The notes: generated from the letters alone by a model not told the origin. A stretch of DNA of 64,000 nt from Galbibacter pacificus (GCF_029603155.1 NZ_JAPMUA010000001.1:806001-870000), one strand, 5' to 3'. Positions 48,251-58,688 are shown, counted from the first letter of the stretch. Program-made: numbers and translations.

Positions 48251-51200
48251 ATGATGAAGCAAGTAAATCAGTATAAACCTAAGAATAAAGTAAGAATAGT
48301 AACCGCCGCTTCCCTTTTCGATGGACATGATGCGGCCATCAATGTAATGAGGCGCATTATCCAGTCTACAGGGGTAGAGGTTATTCATTTAGGGCACGAC
48401 AGGAGCGTTGAAGAAGTGGTAAACACAGCCATTCAGGAAGATGTAAATGCCATTGCGCTTACTTCGTACCAAGGGGGGCATAACGAGTATTTTAAATACA
48501 TGCACGATTTACTTGAAGAACGGGGTGCTTCACATATTAAAATTTTCGGTGGCGGTGGCGGCGTTATTCTTCCGCAGGAAATAAAAGAGTTGATGGATTA
48601 TGGAATTTCCCGAATTTATTCACCAGACGATGGTCGTGAAATGGGCTTGCAGGGAATGATTAACGATTTGGTTGAAAGTGCCGATTTTCCCATTACCACT
48701 TTAAAAAAGCAAAAAAACATACAGCGGGATCTTTCAGAAAAAAACAGCAATACCATTGCCCGTTTTATTTCTTTGGCTGAAAATAACCATGACGAATTTT
48801 TAAAACTTTTTGCTGAAGCAAATTCAGAAAACAGCAACATCCCGGTCTTGGGAATTACAGGAACCGGTGGATCTGGAAAAAGTAGTTTGGTCGATGAAGT
48901 GGTACGTCGTTTTTTAAACGATTTTGAAGATAAAACCATTGGCATTATTTCCGTAGACCCTTCCAAACGAAAAACCGGCGGTGCATTGTTGGGCGACCGC
49001 ATTAGGATGAATGCCATTAACAATTCGCGGGTGTACATGCGCAGTCTGGCCACAAGGCAATCCAATTTGGCCCTGTCCAAACACGTGGCAGAGGCCGTAG
49101 AGGTACTAAAGGCCGCCAAGTACGACTTGATTATCCTGGAAACTTCGGGGATTGGGCAAAGCGATACAGAGATTTTAGACCACTCAGATGTTTCCTTGTA
49201 TGTAATGACGCCCGAATTTGGTGCCGCAACCCAACTGGAAAAAATCGATATGCTCGATTTTGCCGACTTGGTTGCCATAAATAAATTTGATAAACGTGGA
49301 GCCCTGGATGCATTGCGCGATGTAAAAAAACAATACCAGCGCAATCACGGTATGTGGGACGCCAAACCAGATGATCTTCCCGTGTTTGGTACCATTGCCG
49401 CACAGTTTAACGATCCGGGAATGAATACGCTATACAGGAGCATAATGGACACAATTGCCCAAAAAACGGCAGCCAACCTTGCTTCTAGTTTCGAAATTTC
49501 TTCTGAAATGAGCGAGAAGGTATTTGTAATCCCACCAAACAGAACACGGTACTTATCTGAAATTGCAGAGAACAACCGTGCCTATGATAAAAAAGCAGAA
49601 GAACAGGCCGGGGTTGCCCAAAAACTGTATGGGGTTTACCAAACTATTTGTAGTGTTGCCGATGCAGAAATTAAACTATCAAAATATGGGCTTGATGTAG
49701 ACGATATAAGTTTAACTTCAGCAAAAAACAAAGATTTCCTAAAACTATTATTGGCCGAGTTCGACCGTGTTAAATTAAATTTGGATCCGCACCATTGGGA
49801 GACCATCACGAATTGGAACGAAATGGTATCTACATACAAAGAGCCTATTTATAGTTTTAAGGTACGCGATAAAGAAATTAAGATTGAAACCCATACCGAG
49901 TCCCTTTCGCACACACAAATCCCCAAAGTGGCATTGCCTAAATACAAGGCTTGGGGCGATATTTTACATTGGGTGTTGCAGGAAAACGTTCCCGGGGCAT
50001 TTCCTTACGCTTCGGGGCTGTACCCGTTTAAGAGAACCGGCGAAGACCCAACCCGGATGTTTGCGGGAGAAGGCGGCCCGGAGCGTACCAACAGACGTTT
50101 TCATTATGTAAGTTTGGGCATGCCGGCCAAACGTTTATCAACAGCCTTTGATTCGGTTACCCTTTACGGTAACGATCCTGGCCACCGCCCCGATATTTAC
50201 GGGAAAATAGGTAATGCAGGGGTTTCTATCTGCTGTTTGGATGATGCCAAAAAATTGTATTCCGGTTTTAATTTAGCCGACCCGATGACCTCGGTGAGTA
50301 TGACCATTAATGGCCCCGCACCAATGCTCCTTGGTTTTTTTATGAATGCCGCAATCGATCAGCAATGCGAAATCTATATCAAGGAAAAGGGGCTGGAAAA
50401 AGAAGTAGAAGCAAAAATTGAGTCTATTTATAAAGAAAAGGGAACCGAACGGCCTAAATATCATAGCTTTTCACGTGCCGAAGGTGCCAAGGAAGAAGGA
50501 CTTCCGGAAGGTAACAATGGCCTCGGACTTATGCTTTTGGGCGTAACCGGAGATATGGTCCTGCCAAAAGAAACCTATAAAGAAATTAAACAAAAAACAA
50601 TCGCACAGGTACGCGGAACCGTACAAGCAGATATTTTAAAAGAAGACCAGGCGCAAAACACCTGCATTTTTTCAACCGAATTTGCCCTGAGGCTCATGGG
50701 CGATGTTCAGGAATATTTTATCAAAGAGAACGTTCGTAATTTTTATTCGGTTTCCATATCCGGCTATCATATTGCAGAAGCAGGCGCAAACCCCATTACA
50801 CAATTGGCATTTACCCTGGCAAACGGCTTTACGTATGTGGAGTATTATTTAAGCAGGGGGATGGACATTAATAAATTCGGTCCAAACCTTTCTTTCTTTT
50901 TCTCCAATGGTGTCGATCCCGAATATGCCGTTATTGGCCGTGTGGCAAGAAAAATATGGGCCAAGGCACTTAAAGAAAAGTACGGTGCCAATGCCCGTTC
51001 GCAAATGTTAAAGTACCATATTCAAACCTCGGGCCGTTCCCTGCATGCACAGGAAATAGATTTTAACGATATCCGTACAACATTACAGGCATTGTATGCC
51101 ATTTACGATAATTGTAACTCGTTGCATACCAATGCTTACGACGAGGCCATTACAACCCCCACAGAAGATTCTGTGCGCCGTGCCATGGCAATTCAGCTTA

Positions 51201-51712
51201 TCATTAACAAAGAACTGGGATTGGCAAAGAACGAAAACCCCATTCAGGGAAGTTTTATCATCGAAGAATTAACCAATTTGGTCGAGGAGGCCGTATTGGC
51301 AGAATTCGACAGGATAACAGAACGTGGCGGCGTTCTGGGCGCTATGGAAACCATGTACCAACGCTCCAAAATTCAAGAAGAAAGCCTGTATTACGAAACC
51401 TTAAAACATACGGGCGAATATCCAATAATTGGGGTAAATACCTTTTTAAGCAGTAAAGGCTCTCCCACAATTATTCCTTCGGAAGTAATCCGCGCTACCG
51501 AAACCGAAAAACAACTACAAATAGGCACGCTGGAAAGATTGCACAAAACATACAAAACTGAAGCAAATGAAGCTATAGCAAAGGTAAAAGAAGCCGCAAT
51601 TCATAATAAAAACATATTCGAAGCATTAATGAATGCCACCAAGGTTTGTTCATTAGGGCAGATTACCCAGGCCTTGTTTGAAGTTGGCGGGCAGTACCGG
51701 AGAAATATGTAA
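48251..51712 (+). CDS. icmF: fused isobutyryl-CoA mutase (IcmF)
   Basis: The 1153-residue protein has the three-part IcmF layout. A B12-binding domain (about 10-150) has the DGHDAA loop (H26) and GGGGGVILPQEI. A MeaB-like G3E GTPase (about 195-430) has Walker A GITGTGGSGKSS from residue 201, DPSKRKTGGALLGDRIRMN and base motif NKFDKRG. The mutase TIM barrel follows (about 560-1150) with GLYPFKRTGEDPTRMFAGEG, and SISGYHIAEAGANP. It interconverts isobutyryl-CoA and n-butyryl-CoA with adenosylcobalamin, the GTPase part acting as chaperone. Part of branched-chain acyl-CoA metabolism. Confidence 0.95.
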   Translation: MMKQVNQYKPKNKVRIVTAASLFDGHDAAINVMRRIIQSTGVEVIHLGHDRSVEEVVNTAIQEDVNAIALTSYQGGHNEYFKYMHDLLEERGASHIKIFGGGGGVILPQEIKELMDYGISRIYSPDDGREMGLQGMINDLVESADFPITTLKKQKNIQRDLSEKNSNTIARFISLAENNHDEFLKLFAEANSENSNIPVLGITGTGGSGKSSLVDEVVRRFLNDFEDKTIGIISVDPSKRKTGGALLGDRIRMNAINNSRVYMRSLATRQSNLALSKHVAEAVEVLKAAKYDLIILETSGIGQSDTEILDHSDVSLYVMTPEFGAATQLEKIDMLDFADLVAINKFDKRGALDALRDVKKQYQRNHGMWDAKPDDLPVFGTIAAQFNDPGMNTLYRSIMDTIAQKTAANLASSFEISSEMSEKVFVIPPNRTRYLSEIAENNRAYDKKAEEQAGVAQKLYGVYQTICSVADAEIKLSKYGLDVDDISLTSAKNKDFLKLLLAEFDRVKLNLDPHHWETITNWNEMVSTYKEPIYSFKVRDKEIKIETHTESLSHTQIPKVALPKYKAWGDILHWVLQENVPGAFPYASGLYPFKRTGEDPTRMFAGEGGPERTNRRFHYVSLGMPAKRLSTAFDSVTLYGNDPGHRPDIYGKIGNAGVSICCLDDAKKLYSGFNLADPMTSVSMTINGPAPMLLGFFMNAAIDQQCEIYIKEKGLEKEVEAKIESIYKEKGTERPKYHSFSRAEGAKEEGLPEGNNGLGLMLLGVTGDMVLPKETYKEIKQKTIAQVRGTVQADILKEDQAQNTCIFSTEFALRLMGDVQEYFIKENVRNFYSVSISGYHIAEAGANPITQLAFTLANGFTYVEYYLSRGMDINKFGPNLSFFFSNGVDPEYAVIGRVARKIWAKALKEKYGANARSQMLKYHIQTSGRSLHAQEIDFNDIRTTLQALYAIYDNCNSLHTNAYDEAITTPTEDSVRRAMAIQLIINKELGLAKNENPIQGSFIIEELTNLVEEAVLAEFDRITERGGVLGAMETMYQRSKIQEESLYYETLKHTGEYPIIGVNTFLSSKGSPTIIPSEVIRATETEKQLQIGTLERLHKTYKTEANEAIAKVKEAAIHNKNIFEALMNATKVCSLGQITQALFEVGGQYRRNM

Positions 51713-51827
51713 CCGTATAGCGTAGGCTTGCCAAAATATATGGAATGCTTTTCAATTATAAAATTTTAACCAAAAAGTTGGCTGTTTCTTCTTCAAAGTT
51801 CGAAATTTGTAGGGAAAAATAGTAACA

Positions 51828-53333
51828 ATGATAAAATCGGCAGTTGCAAAACCAATAACCGTACACAATATGTGCCTTTCGGTAAAAGGGCATATCCTTT
51901 TGGAAGACATAAACCTTAAAATAAATGCGGGCGGGGCCTTGGCCATTACCGGAGGATCAGGGAGTGGAAAAACCTCGTTGGCAAAACTAATATCGGGAAA
52001 GATAAAACCCTCAAAAGGTGTTTTGGAAAATACCAATAAAACGGTATTTGTTACCCAGCAAGATCAGTTTAGCCAACTTTCGGGTTTGGCCAGTACCTAT
52101 TACAGTAAAAGGTACGAGTTTCATGAATACGAAAAACAATTGGGCGTCAAGGCCTATTTAGAACAGCTAAACAAAACATTTAACTATACCAGTGCCCCTA
52201 TAGAAGATATCCCGTTGCTTAAAGCGTTTAATGTGATCCATTTGCTGGACAGGAACCTCATGCAGTTAAGCAATGGCGAACGTAAAAGGCTTCAATTGGT
52301 ATCGGCATTTTTTCAACGTCCGGAAGTATTGTTAATGGATCAGCCCTTTACGGGTCTGGACGTAGCCTCAAGAGCGCATTTATCGGCATACTTAGAGACC
52401 ATTTCCAAAAGCGGTATAAGCATTATAGTTATTTGTGGGGTTCGAGAGGTCCCCGACTTTTTTACACAGGTTCTGGTCCTTGAAAACGGTAAGGCAATAA
52501 AGACCGGGATCCCTTCAGAAATAAAAAAAATAAAACTTCCTTCAAAAAAAATAAATAGAACGATCGAGGTAGATAATTTGCTAAAAACACATGCCGAAAC
52601 ATACCAGACCATTATTAAAATGAAAGATGTTTGCGTAAGCATGAAAGGAAAAGGCATCTTGAAAAATATCAACTGGGAAGTCAAACCGGGCGATTGCTGG
52701 GCTTTATTGGGGCATAATGGTGCCGGGAAATCCACATTGCTAAGTTTGGTAACGGCCGATAACCCACAGGGGTACAATAACGATCTGGTATTGTTTGACA
52801 AACAACGGGGCAGTGGGGAAAGTATTTGGGACATTAAAAAGAACATAGGTTTTCTCTCTCCAGAACTGCACCTGTATTTTATGCGGGGCAAAGGCGTATT
52901 AAACAGCGTCCCCGGCATCTCTACACAGGCCGAAACATACAGTACGCTTACCTGTATGGATGCAATTATATCCGGGTTCAACGATGAGGTCGGCACGGTT
53001 TCCGTTCCAACCGGTCACCAAAAGGAGCTTGCCCTGCAATGGCTTGCATTGGTCGGCCTGTTACACTTAAAAGAGGTTTTGTTTATCCATGCTTCATTAG
53101 GAGAGCAAAGGGTGCTGTTGTTGTTAAGGGCATTAATTAAAAGCCCGGCTTTATTAATTCTGGACGAACCATGTCAGGGAATGGATGCCAGTCAAATTTT
53201 ATACTTTAAACAGTTGCTGGACCACATATGCACTTCAAAGCACATTACTTTGGTATACGTTTCGCACAAAAAAGAAGAAATACCCAATTGTGTTACAAAG
53301 GTATTAACGTTAAGCAAGGGGCGGGTAATTTAA
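51828..53333 (+). CDS. tandem ABC ATPase (ModF-like)
   Basis: The 501-residue protein contains two nucleotide-binding domains and no membrane domain. NBD1: Walker A ITGGSGSGKTSLAKL, signature LSNGERKRLQL, Walker B VLLMDQPFTGLD. NBD2 (from about 265): Walker A LLGHNGAGKSTLLSL, a degenerate signature SLGEQRVLLLLRAL, Walker B LLILDEPCQGMD. The arrangement resembles ModF/PhrA-type proteins whose role is unclear. No transporter permease is adjacent. Confidence 0.85.
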   Translation: MIKSAVAKPITVHNMCLSVKGHILLEDINLKINAGGALAITGGSGSGKTSLAKLISGKIKPSKGVLENTNKTVFVTQQDQFSQLSGLASTYYSKRYEFHEYEKQLGVKAYLEQLNKTFNYTSAPIEDIPLLKAFNVIHLLDRNLMQLSNGERKRLQLVSAFFQRPEVLLMDQPFTGLDVASRAHLSAYLETISKSGISIIVICGVREVPDFFTQVLVLENGKAIKTGIPSEIKKIKLPSKKINRTIEVDNLLKTHAETYQTIIKMKDVCVSMKGKGILKNINWEVKPGDCWALLGHNGAGKSTLLSLVTADNPQGYNNDLVLFDKQRGSGESIWDIKKNIGFLSPELHLYFMRGKGVLNSVPGISTQAETYSTLTCMDAIISGFNDEVGTVSVPTGHQKELALQWLALVGLLHLKEVLFIHASLGEQRVLLLLRALIKSPALLILDEPCQGMDASQILYFKQLLDHICTSKHITLVYVSHKKEEIPNCVTKVLTLSKGRVI

Positions 53334-53406
53334 AATAAAACAGGGAGAAGCATTCATTTTTAAGTAGTAATGGGCAAAAAGCGTGAAGTCTAGGAATAGG
53401 GGAACC

Positions 53407-53835
53407 TTAATTCTTATTACTAATACTTAATGCCCATTTATTTTGTAAATGCCCAAATTTGGTAACTTCTTTGCGCAATGTAGACAAAAATTCTTTACCA
53501 TGGCCATGATTAGCCTCCAATTTTTCACAATAATGCAATAAAGCATTGGTTGTTCTCTTTATGGAAGAGAGGGATTCTAGCTTTACATTGGGGTCTGGCG
53601 TGGCTTCTGCCATTGCAATTTTGGGGGCCAGGCCAAGCGAGGCCATTACCAGTTTATCCGAAAACTGATCGGCCATATATTTAGAACGGTGCAGATCCAG
53701 AACCGATTTGTCGCCTCTCAGGTATTCAACAATCTGCCTGCTAAGCTTAAAAATATAAAGCGCTTTTTTGTATACCGGTAATTTGGTTACATTGCGCCTC
53801 CTGTAATGGTAGCGTTGGTAATGTTTTTTCATCAT
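53407..53835 (-). CDS. four-helix-bundle protein (IVP/Avd-like)
   Basis: The 142-residue basic, all-helical protein. The segment KLPVYKKALYIFKLSRQIVEYLRGD recalls 23S-rRNA intervening-sequence proteins and Avd-like four-helix bundles, as does the later SSIKRTTNALLHYCEKLEANHGHGKEFLSTLRKE. Avd partners of diversity-generating retroelements need a reverse transcriptase and variable repeats, and none is nearby. The function is unknown. It is oriented opposite to both neighbours. Confidence 0.6.
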   Translation of the reverse strand: MMKKHYQRYHYRRRNVTKLPVYKKALYIFKLSRQIVEYLRGDKSVLDLHRSKYMADQFSDKLVMASLGLAPKIAMAEATPDPNVKLESLSSIKRTTNALLHYCEKLEANHGHGKEFLSTLRKEVTKFGHLQNKWALSISNKN

Positions 53836-53946
53836 AGCTTCTTTTGTTCAAATTTACTACGGAAAACAAAAACATTAATTTCGGTTTTAAAGTATAAATT
53901 GTATTTTGCATTATAAATTAAAGGATTAATAGTTAATTTATTTAAA

Positions 53947-54390
53947 ATGAAAATAGACGAGCTTAACTGGACGATTTTAAGGCTTTTACAGCAAAATGCA
54001 CGCTTCACCAATGCCGAAATCGGTAGGAAAATAGGACTCTCGTCCCCTGCGGTTGCAGAGCGTATAAAAAAGTTGGAAGACGTGGGCGTTATCAGTGGTT
54101 ATAAGGCAGAGGTAAACCACATACAAACCGGTTATCAGTTAAAGGCATTTGTAACCTTAAAGGCCTTTATGGGCAAATTAAAGCCCTTTCTCGATAAGGT
54201 TAAAGAATACAAAGAGGTACTTAACTGTTACCGCATTACCGGAAACGAAAACCTCGTAATGGAAGTTGTGCTGTATGATCAATTTCATTTAGAGGAGTTT
54301 ATAGATAGGCTCATAACCTATGGAGAAGTCCGCACCTCCATTGTTTTGTCCAACGTAATAGAAAACAACCCCATAGGAAAAAACCGTTAG
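53947..54390 (+). CDS. Lrp/AsnC-family transcriptional regulator
   Basis: The 147-residue protein begins IDELNWTILRLLQQNARFTNAEIGRKIGLSSPAVAERIKKLEDVGVISGYKAEVN, the classic AsnC HTH, followed by a RAM effector domain (FVTLKAFMGKLKPFLDKVKEYKEVLNCYRITGNENLVMEVVLYD). These proteins respond to amino acids. No target operon is obvious next to it. Confidence 0.9.
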   Translation: MKIDELNWTILRLLQQNARFTNAEIGRKIGLSSPAVAERIKKLEDVGVISGYKAEVNHIQTGYQLKAFVTLKAFMGKLKPFLDKVKEYKEVLNCYRITGNENLVMEVVLYDQFHLEEFIDRLITYGEVRTSIVLSNVIENNPIGKNR

Positions 54391-54427
54391 GTCAAACAAT
54401 ACCATCTCCATTAAATTCCCCTAAAAG

Positions 54428-54991
54428 CTACAGCTTGCTTAATTTTAAATATCCAATATGTAAAGCATCTTCCTCGGTATGGTCTGTTTTGGTATATTTT
54501 AGGCTAAAATTCTTTTTAAAAACCTCCGGTAGCATGTCCTCGATATTATAAATATCGTCAACATCAACGCCATATTTATCGTCAACGTGAGAAACGGCCC
54601 CTTCAAAACTGCAATGTTTATAAAAAGTAGTGTTTTTGGCCTTTTTAATAGCTGCTGCCTTTGTGGGGGTTATCGCTAGGGTTTTATAATGGTATTCTTC
54701 AAATTCGTTTTCCTTATATCCGCCAAGGTTAATAAAAAACAACTGTTCTTCTGCGGTTGCCTTTTCTTCTCTTTTTTCAATCTCGACCAGGTAATTGTCA
54801 ACAACATTTACTTCCCTCCAGGCATCAATGTGCATATGCCCTTTTGCTTCTGGCCAAAAAGCGTTCATGTGCGGCACCAGCTCTTTTAAAGAAGTGCCAA
54901 TGCCAAAAAAAATGTCATGTTGCTCGGTAAACCTTCCCTCGGGCTTACAGCCAAGCATGACCATATACAATTTATATGCAGGTCTATCCAT
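54428..54991 (-). CDS. DUF1543-domain protein
   Basis: The 187-residue soluble protein carries the DUF1543 segments LYMVMLGCKPEGRFTEQHDIFFGIGTSLKELVPHMNAFWPEAKGHMHIDAWREVN and FINLGGYKENEFEEYHYKTLAITPTKAAAIKKAK. It spans two DUF1543-like halves. The function of the family is unknown. It ends 37 nt after the convergent Lrp gene. Confidence 0.82.
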   Translation of the reverse strand: MDRPAYKLYMVMLGCKPEGRFTEQHDIFFGIGTSLKELVPHMNAFWPEAKGHMHIDAWREVNVVDNYLVEIEKREEKATAEEQLFFINLGGYKENEFEEYHYKTLAITPTKAAAIKKAKNTTFYKHCSFEGAVSHVDDKYGVDVDDIYNIEDMLPEVFKKNFSLKYTKTDHTEEDALHIGYLKLSKL

Positions 54992-55183
54992 ATATGTTTG
55001 TTTAAGGCTTCAAAGATATTGTATTTTTAAACTAATAAAAGAATTAAAGGCATGTACATATACAGTTGACCCCTTATTTTTTAGCCTTTGACAAAAAGTT
55101 TAGAGACGTTCGTTGTTAAATAACCTTTTTTATCAATAAATTTAGGGACATATTTTGGCTAGATTATTGATGGCAATACAGTT

Positions 55184-56569
55184 ATGAAAAAAACACTTTT
55201 ATTTCTTTTTATAAGTACCATAGCATTTTCACAAACAAGAGAGCCCAAAGCGGGCGAGCTTATAGATTTTGTTCCCATTACTGCTTCGTTAGACACCTAT
55301 GCTGTTTACCTTCCCGTTAATTATACCCCAGAAAAGCAATGGCCGGTAATAATGGTTTTCGACGCTTCCGGCAGGGGCAAACTGGCCGTTTCCCGTTTCC
55401 GGGAAGCCGCCAATAAGTACGGTTATATAATTGCAGGTTCAAATGGAATAAAAAACGGCACCTATCAAGAAAACCTAAACATTGCCCGTTCTTTTTACAG
55501 CCAAGTTTTAGACAATTACAGCGTGGACCAAGATGCCATTTACCTTGCCGGTTTTTCCGGCGGCGCGCGTTTGGCAACAACCATAGCAGTTATATCCAAG
55601 CACGTAAAGGGCGTTATTGCCTGTGGTGCGGCATTTGCCAATAACGATGCCTACATACCTAAAAAGAACAGTTTTTTATTTGCGGGCATTGTGGGCGACG
55701 AAGATTTTAATTACCGGGAAATGACCAACTCTGAAGATTACCTCGACAAATTAAAGTTCGATGTAGACCTGCTGGTATTTTCCGGCGGTCATGTTTGGCC
55801 TCCCGAAAACTATATTACCAAAGCCGTCCGCGTCATGTCGTTAAAGTCCATGACCCGCAATATTATCCCTAGAGACGAAAGCGCGATTTCCAAGTACTTT
55901 TCAGAAGATATGCAGTTCAACAAAGAATTAATAAACAAAGGAGCCATGTTGGTAGCATACAACGATATACAGGATATCATGAAAAACTACAGGTTTTATG
56001 TAGAAAAAGATACTATGAAAGACAGGCGGAAGGAAATAAAAAGAAGCAAGCTTTTTAGGTCCCAAAGAAACGATCAGTATTATATAAACGATGTAGAGTC
56101 TGCTTTTTATATGGATTATATGACCTACCTGCCCAGCGATATCAATTCGGGCGAGCTCGAATCCCTGGCCTATTGGGAAGATGAAATTAATACACTCAAT
56201 AAAGAGTATGTCAATTCGGCCAACCTGCAAAAACAAAAAATGGGCAAAAGGGTACTAAGCTTTCTAAATGTTCTCCCTACCGAACTTGAAGAAAAATACA
56301 ACGAAAACAATGGCCTGGACAACCTATTGTACATCAATATTTTTAAAACACTGGCCAACCCAAAAGATTATAGCGCTTACATAACCGTAATGCGCTATAC
56401 GGTAACAAAAGGAGAGTATGGCATGGCACTTTATTATCTGGAAAAAATGCTGGACAATGGCTTTAAAGATACCGAAAGGCTTAACAACGAAGATGGCATA
56501 GCCCTTTTGCGCATCCAGCCCGAGTACAACGAGCTCTTGGATTCTTTTGGGCTCAAAACCATGTACTAA
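55184..56569 (+). CDS. secreted alpha/beta-hydrolase (esterase-like) with helical C-terminus
   Basis: The 461-residue protein has a signal peptide (KKTLLFLFISTIAFSQT). The hydrolase domain (about 25-215) shows oxyanion-side WPVIMVFDASGRG and the nucleophile elbow AGFSGGAR (Ser about 123), and a possible catalytic His in VFSGGHVWPPENY. The rest (240-461) is helical and TPR-like (YGMALYYLEKMLDNGFKDTERLNNEDGIALLRIQPEYNELLDSFG). Substrate unknown; PHB-depolymerase/feruloyl-esterase-like folds are the nearest. Confidence 0.75.
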   Translation: MKKTLLFLFISTIAFSQTREPKAGELIDFVPITASLDTYAVYLPVNYTPEKQWPVIMVFDASGRGKLAVSRFREAANKYGYIIAGSNGIKNGTYQENLNIARSFYSQVLDNYSVDQDAIYLAGFSGGARLATTIAVISKHVKGVIACGAAFANNDAYIPKKNSFLFAGIVGDEDFNYREMTNSEDYLDKLKFDVDLLVFSGGHVWPPENYITKAVRVMSLKSMTRNIIPRDESAISKYFSEDMQFNKELINKGAMLVAYNDIQDIMKNYRFYVEKDTMKDRRKEIKRSKLFRSQRNDQYYINDVESAFYMDYMTYLPSDINSGELESLAYWEDEINTLNKEYVNSANLQKQKMGKRVLSFLNVLPTELEEKYNENNGLDNLLYINIFKTLANPKDYSAYITVMRYTVTKGEYGMALYYLEKMLDNGFKDTERLNNEDGIALLRIQPEYNELLDSFGLKTMY

Positions 56570-56609
56570 TTGTTTTTTAATTAAATAGTTAAACAGCCAA
56601 ACCAAAGCC

Positions 56610-57344
56610 ATGAAAAAGAAAATCGACCGTTTTTCTACAGCTGCCAATTTATATCTTAAGTACCGCCCGGTCTTTCCCAAAAAATTCCTTACAGAAATCT
56701 GTAACCTTGCAAACGGGCATGGCAATGCACTGGATGTAGGTACCGGGAACGGTCAAGTGGCCATGGTTTTAAGCACATTCTTTAAAAATGTAGAAGCCAT
56801 AGACATCAGTAAAGAACAATTAAACAATGCCGTTAAAAAAAGCAACATCCATTACCATGTCTCACGGGCAGAACAAACATCTTTTTCAAGCCATCAGTTT
56901 AATATAATTACAGTGGGGCAGGCCTTTCATTGGTTCGATTTTAATGCCTTTTATAAAGAAGCGGCACGTATTATAAAACCAGGGGGCATATTGGCAATAT
57001 TTGGCTATGGTTTAATAGAGGGTACCCCGATTTTCAATCAAAAAATAAAAGCGTTCTACCAAAAAACAGAACCCTATTGGGACCCCGAGCGTGCCTATAT
57101 CGATGCCCAATATAAAAATATAGATTTCCCGTATACAGATATAGCACTTTCAAAACCATATTATATAGAAGTAACCTGGACGGCCGCTCAATTAAAAGGA
57201 TATTTAAATAGCTGGTCGGCAATCAAGAAAATAAAGAAAGACAATCCGGTAGATGCCTTTATCAAAGAGATAACAGCTGCACCTACCGAAAAGCTTACTT
57301 TAAAATTCCCGGTTTTTTATAGAATAGCCCGTATTGGCCAATAA
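56610..57344 (+). CDS. class I SAM-dependent methyltransferase
   Basis: The 244-residue protein has motif I ALDVGTGNGQVAMVLS, VEAIDISKEQLNNAVKK and ARIIKPGGILAIFGYG, the Methyltransf_11 pattern. It resembles the Bacteroidota/fungal 'FSTAANLYLKYRPVFPKKF' group similar to yeast Tmt1/Crg1 (trans-aconitate methyltransferase-like). The substrate is not known. It converges with the MFS gene at 57367. Confidence 0.82.
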   Translation: MKKKIDRFSTAANLYLKYRPVFPKKFLTEICNLANGHGNALDVGTGNGQVAMVLSTFFKNVEAIDISKEQLNNAVKKSNIHYHVSRAEQTSFSSHQFNIITVGQAFHWFDFNAFYKEAARIIKPGGILAIFGYGLIEGTPIFNQKIKAFYQKTEPYWDPERAYIDAQYKNIDFPYTDIALSKPYYIEVTWTAAQLKGYLNSWSAIKKIKKDNPVDAFIKEITAAPTEKLTLKFPVFYRIARIGQ

Positions 57345-57366
57345 TAGGCACGGGTTGGCATACAAG

Positions 57367-58596
57367 CTATTGGCCAACAATGGCATTTTTTTCTTCAACA
57401 GTCCTGGTAATGGTCTTTCTAAGGTACACGACCAACAAAGATCCAAGCACACCTAGAAAAATCATAACATACCATGTAAACTCAAATCCCAGCGCATCTA
57501 TTAATTGCAGTCCCGAGTTGTGCCCAAAAATATGCGAAACAGAAAAGGCAATACTGTACAAGGCCAGGTATTCCCCTTGGTTGCCCCTCTTGGCCCTGTT
57601 TAGCGCAAAGGCATTAGAGAACGGGAATACCAGCATTTCGCCAAAGCTCATTAAAGCCATCCCTATAATTAAAATACCAATCCAAGAAGTCATGTTTAAA
57701 ACCATAAAGCTTATTATGGTAAGCAAAAAGCCTATCAACACGCTCGAAAGGGGCGTTAAAAACTTTTCTTCAAAATACTTGACCAACGGCATTTCAAATA
57801 CAAAGATCAAAAGACCGTTAAGCCCGAGCAAAATACCAATTTCACTTTCGGTCAACCTAAATAGCTCCTTATAAAAAATCGGGATCGTAGAAAAGTATTG
57901 TAAAAATATAAACCCAAACAATACCATTGCAACAAAAAACACCCAATAAGGAATATCGCTGTAAACAGATTCTGGCGAGTCGTTCTTTGCCGCGTCCAAA
58001 ACCCGTGCTTTCTTGGGGTTTAAAACATTTAGCAACAATACCCCGGCTAAAAGGCAGGTAATGCCATCCACCCAAAACAAACCATTATAGCTAAGCTTTG
58101 TAATTATAAGCCCACCTATGGCCGGGCCTGCCGAAAAACCAAGGTTAATGGCCAAACGTATAAGCGTAACAGACCGTGTTTTGTTCTGTGGCTTGCTATA
58201 AGCACTCAAAGCAACAAATACGGCCGGCCTAAACATATCGGCCGCAAGCATAACCACAAAAATACCAAAGCAAATGCCCCAAAAAGACTGCAAAAATTGT
58301 AGGCCAATAAAACAAAAGGCCGATAGGACAAGGCTTAGCGCCATAACCCTGTAATACCCTATCTTATCCGTAAACTTACCGCCCAGCCAAGAACCCACAA
58401 CAGACCCCAGCCCGAACGAAGACATTATCCAACCCACGTCGCTCAACGTAAAATGAAGCTTTTGGGTCAAGTACAAGGACAAAAAGGGAATTACCATCGT
58501 GCCCGCTCGGTTTATCAATGTTATTAAAGAGAGCCACCAAACTTCTCTGGAAAGCCCTTGAAAAGACGAAATATACCCTAAGTATAATTTTCTCAT
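57367..58596 (-). CDS. MFS transporter (multidrug-type)
   Basis: The 409-residue protein has 12 predicted TM helices. It has the loop 2-3 motif A as GSWLGGKFTDKIGYYRVM, and TLIRLAINLGFSAGPAIGGLI (TM5 motif C-like) characteristic of drug:proton antiporters. The gene has an unusual leader of about 190 nt with a short ORF (58769-58689) and a terminator-like hairpin (58660-58632) 36 nt before the ATG, which suggests expression by attenuation. Confidence 0.87.
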   Translation of the reverse strand: MRKLYLGYISSFQGLSREVWWLSLITLINRAGTMVIPFLSLYLTQKLHFTLSDVGWIMSSFGLGSVVGSWLGGKFTDKIGYYRVMALSLVLSAFCFIGLQFLQSFWGICFGIFVVMLAADMFRPAVFVALSAYSKPQNKTRSVTLIRLAINLGFSAGPAIGGLIITKLSYNGLFWVDGITCLLAGVLLLNVLNPKKARVLDAAKNDSPESVYSDIPYWVFFVAMVLFGFIFLQYFSTIPIFYKELFRLTESEIGILLGLNGLLIFVFEMPLVKYFEEKFLTPLSSVLIGFLLTIISFMVLNMTSWIGILIIGMALMSFGEMLVFPFSNAFALNRAKRGNQGEYLALYSIAFSVSHIFGHNSGLQLIDALGFEFTWYVMIFLGVLGSLLVVYLRKTITRTVEEKNAIVGQ

Positions 58597-58631
58597 TACT
58601 GAATTGTTTTTTGATTGATGAATATTTAAAT

Positions 58632-58660
58632 AAAAAAGCCCGACGTTTTTGGTGTCGGGC
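58632..58660 (-). terminator. terminator-like hairpin in the MFS leader (candidate attenuator)
   Basis: On the minus strand GCCCGAC pairs with GTCGGGC around a 9-nt loop and runs into six T, 36 nt before the MFS start codon. No gene lies between this hairpin and the nearest minus-strand -7 box, except the 26-codon ORF, so the hairpin would stop the MFS mRNA prematurely unless overcome. Four T on the other side also allow weak + strand activity. Confidence 0.6.
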
Positions 58661-58688
58661 TTTTATATATGTTTATGCATGTAACATA

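Noticed and set aside
53407..53835. Possible diversity-generating retroelement because of the Avd-like four-helix protein
   Set aside because: No reverse transcriptase, template repeat or variable repeat is present around it.
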